The notes below the pieces were generated by a model, which saw nothing but the letters and a program-made list of their open reading frames with translations, had not been told where the DNA came from and searched no databases. This document shows, in pieces, positions 27,783 to 35,890 of a DNA stretch of 64,000 nucleotides. Numbering within the stretch: position 1 is the first letter of the stretch; each line of letters begins with the position of its first letter. Origin of the DNA: an uncultured Bacteroidales bacterium (GTDB lineage Bacteria > Bacteroidota > Bacteroidia > Bacteroidales > Muribaculaceae); the NCBI GenBank assembly GCA_949285735.1, contig CASEAQ010000010.1:19910-83909 (forward strand), read 5' to 3'. The position numbers and the translations under genes were made by a program.

Positions 27783-28772
27783 ATGCAATTCAGGACAATC
27801 ATAGATGTATCGAAGAGCTTGATGCCGCCGTTGAAACATGATGACAGCGTCCTGTTGCTTGGTTCTTGTTTCTCCGACAATATGGGCGGCAAGCTACGCA
27901 ACGCCATGATAGATGCCACAATCAACCCGTTCGGCACCACCTACAATCCACTGTCGTTGCTCAAGAGCATAGAATTCCTCAGCGGCAACCGCGATGTAGA
28001 AAGTTGCGACCTGTTTCAAGCCAATGGAATGTGGAACCACTTCATGTTCCATTCACGTTTCTCATGCCCCGACAAGCCAGCAGCATTACAGGAGATGAAT
28101 GCAAGCGTGGAACGCGGGCGAAAGCAACTGAGGCGGTGCAGCCACCTGTTTGTCACACTCGGCACTTCGTTTGTTTACAAGTTCGACGGCAACGATGTCG
28201 TCAACAATTGCCACAAGCTCCCTTCGGGCCGCTTCACGCGCACGCTGTGCAGCATGGGCGAGATAGAGGAGGCTCTCGGCAAGATAGCAACACTGGTGCA
28301 TGGGGTGAACCAGTCGGCACATGTAATCTTCACCGTAAGCCCAATACGCCACCTTGCCGATGGACTTGCAATGAACCACCTGAGCAAAAGCCTGTTGACA
28401 GTAGCCGCACACAACACCATTGCATCCCGCAGCGAATATTGCCACTACTTCCCGGCATACGAAATACTTAACGACGACTTGCGCGACTATCGCTTCTATG
28501 CCGCCGACATGGCACACCCGTCGGAGGTTGCAATCGACTACGTGTGGGAACAGTTCAAGACAGCATTCTTCGAGCCTGCCGAAAGAGATAAAGCCGAGCA
28601 GTGTGAACGCCTGTCGAAGATGCTCGCACACCGCCCCTTGAGCCGCGACCCCGAGACCGTAGAACAATTCAGGCAAAAACAGGCAAAAGCACTCGCCGAC
28701 ATGGCAGCGCGTTTTCCGCATATAGCAAAATTAGATTATTTAACCAGCTACATAACCAGACAGGAATCATGA
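27783..28772 (+). CDS. GSCFA-domain protein (SGNH-hydrolase-like)
   Basis: This 329-residue protein is named for its N-terminal motif, here 'LLLGSCFSDNMGGKL' (residues ~23–37, GSCFS for GSCFA), with later 'FVTLGTSFVYK' and 'FTVSPIRHLADGL'. The family resembles SGNH/GDSL hydrolases, with the Ser of GSC as likely nucleophile and a C-terminal 'DMAHPSEVAIDYVW' giving the D-x2-H pair. The frame is open further upstream (to 27585), but the ATG at 27783 follows a GGGAGG ribosome-binding sequence. Its stop overlaps the murF–alr start by 4 bases, so the two are translationally coupled. Proximity suggests a cell-wall role. Confidence 0.87.
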   Translation: MQFRTIIDVSKSLMPPLKHDDSVLLLGSCFSDNMGGKLRNAMIDATINPFGTTYNPLSLLKSIEFLSGNRDVESCDLFQANGMWNHFMFHSRFSCPDKPAALQEMNASVERGRKQLRRCSHLFVTLGTSFVYKFDGNDVVNNCHKLPSGRFTRTLCSMGEIEEALGKIATLVHGVNQSAHVIFTVSPIRHLADGLAMNHLSKSLLTVAAHNTIASRSEYCHYFPAYEILNDDLRDYRFYAADMAHPSEVAIDYVWEQFKTAFFEPAERDKAEQCERLSKMLAHRPLSRDPETVEQFRQKQAKALADMAARFPHIAKLDYLTSYITRQES

Positions 28773-31246
28773 AGTATCCTATTAAAGAAATAGCATCGAT
28801 ATTGCGAATACCGCAAGACTCGCTCAGCGATAAAAGTGCCGAGATAAGCCATTTGCTGACCGACTCTCGGTCGTTGACCTATCCAGCCGAAACGTTGTTT
28901 TTTGCCATACGCACCAACAACAACGACGGACACCGCTACATAGCCCAGCTCTACGAGCGCGGGGTGAGAAACTTTGTCGTTGACAACATAACTTACGTGC
29001 CCACCGAGCTACTCGACGATGCCAATTTCCTCGTGGTGCCAAATGCCCGCGCCGCCTTGCAGTCGATTGCCACCTACCACCGCCGCCGTTTCGACATTCC
29101 TGTCATAGCCATAACGGGCAGCAAGGGGAAAACCACAGTGAAAGAGTGGCTATACCAGTTGCTGAAAGACGATTTCAACATCGTGCGCAGCCCACGCAGC
29201 TACAATTCGCAGATAGGCGTTCCGCTATCGCTGTGGGAGATTGACGACAACACCGACTTGGCAATAATCGAAGCCGGCATTTCACAACCAGGAGAAATGG
29301 TGTCGCTGCAGGCAATGATACGCCCCACCATAGGCATAATCACAAACCTTGGCGACGAGCATAACGAGGGATTCGAATCGAAACAACAGAAAATACACGA
29401 AAAGACGCAACTGCTCACAGCTTGCGACTGCATAATATACTGTGCCGACTACCAACTCATACGCGAGGCTGTGATGCCAATCCTCGCCATTGCCCAAGAG
29501 ATTGCATGGTCGAAGTATGATGCCGACCGTCCATTTGCCGTTACCTCAATCACAAAAGGTGAGAAGGGTACAGATGTCACATACTCGTTCCTCGGGCTCG
29601 AAAACAAGGTTCACATTTCTTTTACCAAAGACGGCGACATAGAGAATGTTATAAACTGCATCGCCACGATGACCTACCTGCGCATAAAGCCCGAAGTAAT
29701 TGCCCAGCGCGTGGCACGCCTCACCCCAGTGGGTACCCGCCTCAACGTGATGGAAGGCATCAACAACTGCCTGGTGATAGTTGACAGCTACACAAGCGAC
29801 TTCAATTCGCTCGCCCCGGCTGTCGATTTCATGACACGCCGCGCCAAGCCCGACATGTCGATGACGGTGATACTCTCCGACGTGTTACACGAGGCATACA
29901 GCCGCGACGAGCTGTATGGGCTGGTTGCCGAGTTACTGCAACAGAAAAAGGTGAACCGCGTCATCGGCATCGGTCCCGAGATGTGCCGCAATTCACGATA
30001 TTTCGACGTAAATTCACGCTTCTTCGAGTCAACAGCCGACTTCCTGCAAAACGTGTCGCAAAGCGACTTTGAAGACGAACTGATACTGATAAAGGGAGCA
30101 CCAGAATTTGACTTCAAGCAGATTGCCGACCTGCTCGAAGCCAAGCAGCACCAGACCGTGCTCGAAGTAAACCTCGACGCCGTCACACACAACTACAAAT
30201 TCTTCCGCTCAAAACTGAAACCCGAGACCAAGGTTGTATGCATGGTCAAGGCTTCGGGCTACGGGGCAGGCTGCTCCTACGCCCTCGCCAAGACACTACA
30301 AGATGCCGGGGCAAGCTACCTTGCCGTGGCTGTACACGACGAGGGGGTTGACTTGCGCAAAGCCGGCATCACAATGCCGATAATGGTGCTCAACCCAACG
30401 GTAGTCAACTACAAGGCAATGTTCTCCTACCGTCTCGAACCCGAGGTGTTCAGCCTTGCCGAATGCCGTAAAATAATACGCGAAGCCGAGAAATTCGGCA
30501 TCACCGACTATCCAGTGCACATCAAATTAGACACCGGAATGCACCGCCTCGGATTTGTCAAGGAAGAGTTGCCCGAACTTATTACCATGCTGCACAAGCA
30601 GACCGCCATACGCCCCACATCGGTATTCTCGCACCTGTGCGTTGCCGACGACCCGGCACAAGACGACTACTCGCTCCAGCAATTTGCATATTTCGACGAA
30701 TGCTGCGACATGCTGCAATCGGCATTCCCGCACCACATCATGCGCCACATTCTCAACACGGCAGGCATATTGCGCTTCCCCGAGCATCAATACGACCTCG
30801 TCCGCTTGGGCATAGGGCTTTATGGAATGTCGCCCATTGCCGACAAGGTTGACGTGGTTCCTGTTTCCTCGCTCTACTCGGTGATTATTTCCATCAAGGA
30901 ATGGCAAGCAGGCACCACAATAGGCTACGGGCGCAACGGAGTGTTGCAACGCAAGTCGCGCATAGCCACAATCCCTGTCGGGTATGCCGACGGCATCGAC
31001 CGCCACTTTGGCAACGGCAACATAAGCATGTATGTCAACGGTACACTGTGCCCCACAATAGGCAATATATGCATGGACGTGTGCATGATTGATGTCACCG
31101 ATGCCGAGTGTGCCGTGGGTGACCAAATTGAAATATTCGGCAGGCACATTCCCGTTGATGACCTTGCCAAGGTGCGCGGCACCATATCGTATGAGGTACT
31201 CACATCGATTTCCGAGAGAGTGAAACGCGTTTACTTCCGCGAATAA
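28769..31246 (+). CDS. murF-alr: Bifunctional MurF ligase / alanine racemase
   Basis: This 825-residue fusion has two enzymes. Residues 1–~455 are MurF-like: N-domain 'EISHLLTDSRSLTYPAETLFFAI', ATP loop GSKGKTT at 117–123, 'IIEAGISQPGEM' and 'GIITNLGDEHNEGF'. MurF adds D-Ala–D-Ala to UDP-MurNAc-tripeptide. Residues ~461–825 are alanine racemase: 'LEVNLDAVTHNYKFFRSKL', the PLP lysine K494 in 'MVKASGYGAG', 'KLDTGMHRLGF', the tyrosine loop 'TIGYGRNG' and 'VGYADGIDRHFG'. The PLP motif has Ser-Gly where many racemases have other residues. The fusion couples D-Ala supply to its use and is known across Bacteroidetes. Confidence 0.94.
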   Translation: MKYPIKEIASILRIPQDSLSDKSAEISHLLTDSRSLTYPAETLFFAIRTNNNDGHRYIAQLYERGVRNFVVDNITYVPTELLDDANFLVVPNARAALQSIATYHRRRFDIPVIAITGSKGKTTVKEWLYQLLKDDFNIVRSPRSYNSQIGVPLSLWEIDDNTDLAIIEAGISQPGEMVSLQAMIRPTIGIITNLGDEHNEGFESKQQKIHEKTQLLTACDCIIYCADYQLIREAVMPILAIAQEIAWSKYDADRPFAVTSITKGEKGTDVTYSFLGLENKVHISFTKDGDIENVINCIATMTYLRIKPEVIAQRVARLTPVGTRLNVMEGINNCLVIVDSYTSDFNSLAPAVDFMTRRAKPDMSMTVILSDVLHEAYSRDELYGLVAELLQQKKVNRVIGIGPEMCRNSRYFDVNSRFFESTADFLQNVSQSDFEDELILIKGAPEFDFKQIADLLEAKQHQTVLEVNLDAVTHNYKFFRSKLKPETKVVCMVKASGYGAGCSYALAKTLQDAGASYLAVAVHDEGVDLRKAGITMPIMVLNPTVVNYKAMFSYRLEPEVFSLAECRKIIREAEKFGITDYPVHIKLDTGMHRLGFVKEELPELITMLHKQTAIRPTSVFSHLCVADDPAQDDYSLQQFAYFDECCDMLQSAFPHHIMRHILNTAGILRFPEHQYDLVRLGIGLYGMSPIADKVDVVPVSSLYSVIISIKEWQAGTTIGYGRNGVLQRKSRIATIPVGYADGIDRHFGNGNISMYVNGTLCPTIGNICMDVCMIDVTDAECAVGDQIEIFGRHIPVDDLAKVRGTISYEVLTSISERVKRVYFRE

Positions 31247-31266
31247 CAACCATTTACAACAATCTT

Positions 31267-31821
31267 ATGAAACATCTACTGACAATACTGACAATCGCAA
31301 CCATGACACTCATTGCATCGTGCAAGACGCAACAAAGCGACATTCAGCCAACCGAAACGACTACTGCCCCGGCATTCAGGGGCGGTGGCAATGCCGCTCC
31401 ACCCATGGCAATGGTTGCCCCCACCATCATATACAAGACCCACGGAGACTACGACAACCTCGTGCCAATCACGCTCGATGACACGGGAACACGCATAGTG
31501 TCGTATCCCGCACCGAGCGACCTAAGGCGTGGAGAAAATTTTTCAACCCCTGTCACACTCGATGGAGGCTACCTGCTCGACCGCCGGGGCTTGACAGCCA
31601 ACTCGGTATTTACCGACTACACCTATGAGCAGTATTCCATTTTACCCACTGCCCCGACGACGGCAGAACTAATGAAACATATCAAATACCGCAAGCCATT
31701 TGCCGAGATGTATGTCATCGATGGAACGAGCCAGTTATCTGTGAAGCAACTAAATGACATCATTGCAAGTGGTTTTGAGGGGTGCAGGACAATCATACGT
31801 GACAAAGCCGAAACTAAATGA
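31267..31821 (+). CDS. Hypothetical lipoprotein
   Basis: This 184-residue protein has a lipoprotein signal peptide ending in the lipobox 'LIASC' (Cys19). The mature part is proline/threonine-rich at first, then a compact globular region ('DTGTRIVSYPAPSDLRRGE…LLDRRGLTANSVFTDYTYEQYS') without a family I recognise. It starts 20 bases after murF–alr and may be cotranscribed. The function is unknown; it is probably anchored in the outer or inner membrane facing the periplasm. Confidence 0.7.
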   Translation: MKHLLTILTIATMTLIASCKTQQSDIQPTETTTAPAFRGGGNAAPPMAMVAPTIIYKTHGDYDNLVPITLDDTGTRIVSYPAPSDLRRGENFSTPVTLDGGYLLDRRGLTANSVFTDYTYEQYSILPTAPTTAELMKHIKYRKPFAEMYVIDGTSQLSVKQLNDIIASGFEGCRTIIRDKAETK

Positions 31822-31961
31822 TGTTCAAAAACATACAACTCTCATAAAGACTAAGAAATCAACGTGTTAAACAAAGATTTCTTTTAACGTTTTTGCATTT
31901 AAGTTTCATTTTATCACTTTAAATTCCTTTTTTGAGGAAAATATCACTATATTTGCAATAT

Positions 31962-32153
31962 GTTCGCGTGTGAACGCGTACTTGTAACAAGCGTGTAAAA
32001 GCGTTGTTCTCAAATCATCTAGTCTAAATTTCCCTATGTCGTGAGTAAAGCGGACACATGTGAATGTAGAACCGATACAAACCGACAAAACACCGTATTT
32101 CCCCATTGGGAACTATGGTGACGAGCATCTGCCTCTTCAGGTAGATGCTTTTA
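31962..32153 (+). ncRNA. Candidate small RNA, about 190 nt, between lipoprotein gene and dapB
   Basis: A TATATTTG −7 box (31948–31955) precedes about 190 bases with no open frame. The stretch contains several hairpins, e.g. CACC…TTCCC–CATT–GGGAA…GGTG at 32091–32120. It ends in a strong terminator (32124–32152). dapB has its own consensus promoter further downstream, so this is not simply its leader. The size fits a 6S-type or other structured sRNA, but I do not recognise the fold. No good −33 element is seen at 19 bases. Confidence 0.45.
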
Positions 32154-32155
32154 AT
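32123..32155 (+). terminator. Intrinsic terminator of the 31.96 kb sRNA candidate
   Basis: The 11-bp stem AGCATCTGCCT/AGGTAGATGCT (32124–32134 with 32139–32149, one G·T) has a CTTC loop and is followed by TTTT. It lies about 300 bases after the lipoprotein stop and 160 bases before dapB. Confidence 0.85.
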
Positions 32156-32259
32156 ATTGCCCATGCCCGATTTAAAAACATTTATTTTGCTTTCAGTCTT
32201 TTTGTATTATTTTTTAACAAGACAGGCTCCATCTCGGCATAAAAAACAAACGAGTTTGT

Positions 32260-32290
32260 TTTGTTCTGCTCTCGATTTACGCTATCTTTG
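32260..32290 (+). promoter_or_regulatory. Consensus Bacteroidetes promoter of dapB
   Basis: TTTG (32260–32263), exactly 19 bases, then TATCTTTG (32283–32290) match the TTTG–N19–TAnnTTTG consensus perfectly. The predicted start of transcription is about 20 bases before the dapB ATG. Confidence 0.85.
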
Positions 32291-32316
32291 TGGCTATTAA
32301 TCTTGTACAAGACACA

Positions 32317-33036
32317 ATGAAAATAGCATTAATAGGATATGGGAAAATGGGCCACGCCATCGAGAAGTTTGCATTGCAACGTGGCCACGAGATAGTGAGT
32401 ATCATCGATGTTAACAACCAAGGTGATTTTGAAAGCAACCAATTCAAAAGTGCTGACGTGGCTATTGAATTTACCACACCATCAACGGCTTATGACAATT
32501 GCCTGCGGGCTTTGAAAGCTGGCGTGAAAGTGGTTTCGGGCAGCACCGGATGGACCGACCGCATACCGCAACTGCGCAAGGATGTGGAAAGCAACAAGCA
32601 AGCTACATTCTTCTACTCGTCAAACTACAGCATCGGTGTCAACATCTTGTTTGCCGTCAACAAGTACCTTGCCAAGCTAATGAACGACTTCGGGCAATAT
32701 GACGTGGAGATGGACGAAATCCACCACATTCACAAGCTCGACCACCCAAGCGGAACAGCCATCACCCTTGCCAACGGCATCATCGACAACATCGACCGAA
32801 AAACGGCTTGGACCGAAAACGAGAACCACCACGACAACGAAATTCTCATCAAGCACGAACGCATAGGCGAAGTACCTGGAACTCACATTATTAAATACAC
32901 TTCGCCCGTTGACCAGATTACAATCTCGCACGAGGCATTCAGCCGCGACGGGTTTGCATTGGGCGCAGTGGTGGCAGCCGAATGGCTTCGCGACAAAACG
33001 GGATTCCTCGGCATGAACGATATGCTTAATTTCTAA
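32317..33036 (+). CDS. dapB: 4-Hydroxy-tetrahydrodipicolinate reductase
   Basis: This 239-residue NAD(P)H-dependent reductase catalyses the second dedicated step to diaminopimelate and lysine. The nucleotide-binding loop is 'IALIGYGKMGHAIE' (2–15), and the catalytic segment is 'EIHHIHKLDHPSGTA' with the His and Lys of the family. The C-terminal 'HEAFSRDGFALGAVVAAEWL' is typical. A frame open 9 codons upstream would overlap the promoter, so the ATG at 32317 is chosen. lepB follows after 26 bases. Confidence 0.95.
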   Translation: MKIALIGYGKMGHAIEKFALQRGHEIVSIIDVNNQGDFESNQFKSADVAIEFTTPSTAYDNCLRALKAGVKVVSGSTGWTDRIPQLRKDVESNKQATFFYSSNYSIGVNILFAVNKYLAKLMNDFGQYDVEMDEIHHIHKLDHPSGTAITLANGIIDNIDRKTAWTENENHHDNEILIKHERIGEVPGTHIIKYTSPVDQITISHEAFSRDGFALGAVVAAEWLRDKTGFLGMNDMLNF

Positions 33037-33062
33037 TCACACGTCATTTCATTATCGCTATA

Positions 33063-34517
33063 ATGAGCAATAATCTCTCTAACAATACCGCCGCCGAGCA
33101 AGGCGGCTCGCTGCGGCAACGCCTCGCACGCGTTAAACGCACACGGTGGATACGCTTTGGCATCGTTGCCGCAATCTACATAGCATGGGTCATTTGGCTT
33201 GGCTCGTGGTGGGTGATACTGTTCCTGCCACTGCTTGCCGATATCTACCTCACACAATATATCCCATGGACATGGTGGAAACGGAGCAAAAACCGCACAC
33301 TACGTTACATAATGGGGTGGGTCGATGCCATTGTGTATGCTCTCGTGCTTGTTTACTTCATATTCATCTTCATCGGGCAAAACTACCAGATACCATCGTC
33401 GTCGCTCGAAAAGACGTTGCTCGTGGGCGACTACCTGTGGGTCAACAAGATGATATACGGACCCCGCGTTCCCAACACCCCGTTGCATTTCCCATTGGCA
33501 CAACACACCATCCCGGTGCTGAATTGCAAGTCCTATATCGACTGGCCTCAATGGGATTACCACAGGCTCAAGGGTTTCCGCAACGTCGAACTCTACGACA
33601 TAGTAGTTTTCAACTATCCTGCCGGCGACACCGTGGCGCTGAAGATGCAAAACCCCGACTACTACACACTGTGTGAAATAGAGCCAGGCGGACGGGCTGC
33701 AATATGGGCAAACAAGGAAAAATATGGCGATGTCATATACCGTCCAGTTGACCGTCGTGAAAACTACGTGAAACGTTGCGTGGGGCTTCCCGGAAACACG
33801 TTGCAGATAAAAGACAACATAATCTATCTCGACGGCAAACCGCTCCAAGAGCCTAAAAACGTGCAATATAACTACTATGTGCAGACCGATGGGCGAGCCA
33901 TCGACCAAGCTACTTGGGAACTGTTAGGAATAAGCCGCGACGACCAGATGATTGTGCCAATAACCATGCCCGAAGAGAAATTGGGGGCTATGAGCATGGG
34001 GCTGACGGTGAAATCCGACGGAACTGTTCCGCCCGTTTACCAACTGCCGTTGACAGCCGAGATGCGCGAGAAAATGAAAAAAATCTCGTGGATTACAAAT
34101 ATCATACCCACCCCGACAAGGGAACTTATCAACGTTTACCCAATCAACCACGACTATGGTTGGACGCGTGCCGATTATGGTCCCATCTGGATTCCCAAAA
34201 AAGGCGAAAGCATCGACCTCTCGCTCGACAATCTTCCTATTTATGAACGCGTGATAAGGAATTACGAGGGCAACAAGCTCGAAGTGCGCAATGGCAAAAT
34301 CTATATAAACGACACGCCGTCAACAAGCTACACTTTCAAGATGGACTACTATTGGATGATGGGCGACAATCGCGACATGTCGGCTGACTCTCGCTATTGG
34401 GGCTTCGTGCCCGAAGACCATATCGTGGGTTCACCAATGTTTGTCATTCTCTCTATCGACAAAGACAAAGGCATACGCTGGAACCGATTCTTTACCGATG
34501 CCAATCCCGACAAGTAA
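33063..34517 (+). CDS. lepB: Signal peptidase I
   Basis: This 484-residue S26 protease removes signal peptides on the periplasmic side of the inner membrane. It has membrane segments at ~30–65 and 88–106, catalytic Ser114 in 'IPSSSLEKTLLVGDYL' and catalytic Lys237 in 'YVKRCVGLPGN', and a C-terminal 'MGDNRDMSADSRYWGFVPEDHIVG'. It is longer than the E. coli enzyme because of an insertion between the Lys box and the C-terminal box, which is usual in Bacteroidetes. The canonical SxMxPT is here SLEKT. The gene overlaps wbqC by 20 bases. Confidence 0.93.
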   Translation: MSNNLSNNTAAEQGGSLRQRLARVKRTRWIRFGIVAAIYIAWVIWLGSWWVILFLPLLADIYLTQYIPWTWWKRSKNRTLRYIMGWVDAIVYALVLVYFIFIFIGQNYQIPSSSLEKTLLVGDYLWVNKMIYGPRVPNTPLHFPLAQHTIPVLNCKSYIDWPQWDYHRLKGFRNVELYDIVVFNYPAGDTVALKMQNPDYYTLCEIEPGGRAAIWANKEKYGDVIYRPVDRRENYVKRCVGLPGNTLQIKDNIIYLDGKPLQEPKNVQYNYYVQTDGRAIDQATWELLGISRDDQMIVPITMPEEKLGAMSMGLTVKSDGTVPPVYQLPLTAEMREKMKKISWITNIIPTPTRELINVYPINHDYGWTRADYGPIWIPKKGESIDLSLDNLPIYERVIRNYEGNKLEVRNGKIYINDTPSTSYTFKMDYYWMMGDNRDMSADSRYWGFVPEDHIVGSPMFVILSIDKDKGIRWNRFFTDANPDK

Positions 34518-35166
34518 CATCGACGCACCAAGCGTGACAGCCGTTTTCAGTTCGGCATACCTTGGAAATGTACGCTACTATGCCGCCATGCTATCTAATG
34601 GCGGCATGGTTTCTATCGACCCTCATGAAAGGATTACCAAGCAATCGTGGATGCACAACCATTGCCGCATCGTGGGTGCCAACGGAGTGCAGGTGCTGAC
34701 GGTGCCTGTCGAGCATCTCGGCACTGCCCCCATCTTGATGCGCGACTTGCGCATAGCCAAGCATGGCAACTGGCAACGCGTGCATTGGGGCGCACTCTTT
34801 TCGGCATACGGCAAGACACCATTTTTTGAGTATGCCGAAGACGACCTGCGCGCCATTTACGACCGTCAGTTTGATTGGCTCATCGACTTCAACATGGCAC
34901 TGCACGAGATGGTTGTGGAGTTTCTCGACCTGCCTCTATGCACCACATTCAACTCCATAGATGGCAACTATGGCATCGACTGGCGTGGATTCATAGGAGG
35001 CAAGAAAGCCTATACGGTAAAAGAGATTACCAATATTCCATATTACAACATTTGGAGCGAACGGCACGGGTTTATCCCCTCGCTCAGCATTATCGACCTT
35101 ATGATGAATTGCGGCAGGGAATCGATATTCATACTCAATAATATGTTAAATTCAATATTAATTTAA
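34498..35166 (+). CDS. WbqC-family protein
   Basis: This 222-residue protein has the WbqC-like signature ('SSAYLGNVRYYAAMLSNGGMVSIDPHERITKQSWMHNHCRIVGANGVQVLTVPV', 'YEYAEDDLR'-like, 'FDWLIDFNMALHE'). The family occurs in O-antigen and surface-glycan loci, often linked to acylation or amide formation on sugars, but the reaction is not firmly known. It starts inside the 3' end of lepB (20-base overlap). A frame starting earlier at 34441 is possible but would lie wholly within lepB. Confidence 0.85.
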   Translation: MPIPTSNIDAPSVTAVFSSAYLGNVRYYAAMLSNGGMVSIDPHERITKQSWMHNHCRIVGANGVQVLTVPVEHLGTAPILMRDLRIAKHGNWQRVHWGALFSAYGKTPFFEYAEDDLRAIYDRQFDWLIDFNMALHEMVVEFLDLPLCTTFNSIDGNYGIDWRGFIGGKKAYTVKEITNIPYYNIWSERHGFIPSLSIIDLMMNCGRESIFILNNMLNSILI

Positions 35167-35254
35167 AGAAATTCAAGTTAAAATTTAGACTTGTTTTAAA
35201 TTACTTTCCATTTTATTTCCCCACCCACTTCACACACAAGTATATTTGCACAGG

Positions 35255-35413
35255 GTTTTTCCTAATGTATGTCTATTTCCTATACAATATAAAGACATAT
35301 AGTGCAAATATTTTCATGCTATACGATCGCACTTTTTTATAAAAGAAGCGAGATAACATTTAATTGGTAGATGAAAATTATAGTGTGTGATACACTATAA
35401 TTTTCTGTTTTTA
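35255..35413 (+). ncRNA. Candidate short plus-strand transcript after wbqC
   Basis: A TATATTTG box at 35241–35248, with TTTC 21 bases upstream, could start a transcript of about 160 bases that ends at the 35373 terminator. Alternatively the terminator simply ends the lepB–wbqC mRNA about 200 bases after its stop codon. Sequence alone does not decide. Confidence 0.3.
35373..35413 (+). terminator. Intrinsic terminator
   Basis: The perfect 14-bp stem GAAAATTATAGTGT/ACACTATAATTTTC (35373–35386 with 35392–35405) is followed by TGTTTTTAT. It is AT-rich but long. Confidence 0.75.
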
Positions 35414-35452
35414 TTTACTCTGTTTCATTTATAATCAAGTTTCTCAGACATT

Positions 35453-35497
35453 AAAAAAGGATTGCGAAGCCTCCATCCAATGCGGGCTATGCAATCC
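35453..35497 (-). terminator. Minus-strand intrinsic terminator with no annotated gene upstream
   Basis: GGATTGC…AGCC/GGCT…GCAATCC (outer arms 35459–35465 and 35491–35497, inner arms 35468–35471 and 35485–35488) reads into six T residues on the minus strand. No minus-strand gene lies upstream of it before the divergent GT11-like gene, which implies a short non-coding transcript. Confidence 0.65.
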
Positions 35498-35705
35498 AAT
35501 TATTAGTGAATTTCAGTATGAGTCTCGTTTGCCTAATTCATCAAAGGCTTATTTGTAAGCCTCAGCGGACGTGTGGAAATACCACAAAAACGCCCGTAAA
35601 AAGAACTTTTTCATAACAATAAGCGTTTTTAAAGTTTAACATTAATATAAATCGCGTTTAAGCGTGTGTTCTCAAACAATTATCTAATCTCGTATTTTTA
35701 GTTGT
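35455..35705 (-). ncRNA. Candidate minus-strand small RNA, about 250 nt
   Basis: On the minus strand TTTG, 20 bases, then GATATTTG (rightmost bases about 35705–35740) resembles a promoter with one mismatch in the −7 box. It is followed by about 240 bases without an open frame, several small hairpins (GTGGTATTTCCAC; AGGCTTACAAATAAGCCT) and the terminator above. The length and architecture fit a structured regulatory RNA, and no family is recognised with confidence. Confidence 0.4.
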
Positions 35706-35854
35706 GCAAATATCATGCTAAAAAATGAATCTGCCAAATTTTATGTCTAAAAAATATGTTATACGACATATTTTACAATTTTAATGCCATTGTTTTCGGC
35801 TTTATACTGACAAAATAAATCACATTTTCGATGCAAGCAAACAGTCAAATTATA

Positions 35855-35885
35855 TTTCTACTACACCCGATTTGCATTATCTTTG
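35855..35885 (+). promoter_or_regulatory. Promoter of the GT11-like gene, almost touching its start codon
   Basis: TTTC (35855–35858), 19 bases, then TATCTTTG (35878–35885) give a near-consensus promoter. The preferred ATG is at 35891, so transcription would start at or within a few bases of the start codon. Confidence 0.65.
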
Positions 35886-35890
35886 CCTTT

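Larger units (their letters stand above)
35167..35890. other. 724-base AT-rich intergenic region with regulatory/RNA signals
   Basis: There is no credible coding sequence. Going left to right it holds a −7-like TATATTTG (35241–35248), a perfect plus-strand terminator (35373–35413), a minus-strand terminator (35453–35497), a module resembling one at 31.9 kb (about 35610–35700), and the promoter of the GT11-like gene at 35855–35885. Confidence 0.6.
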
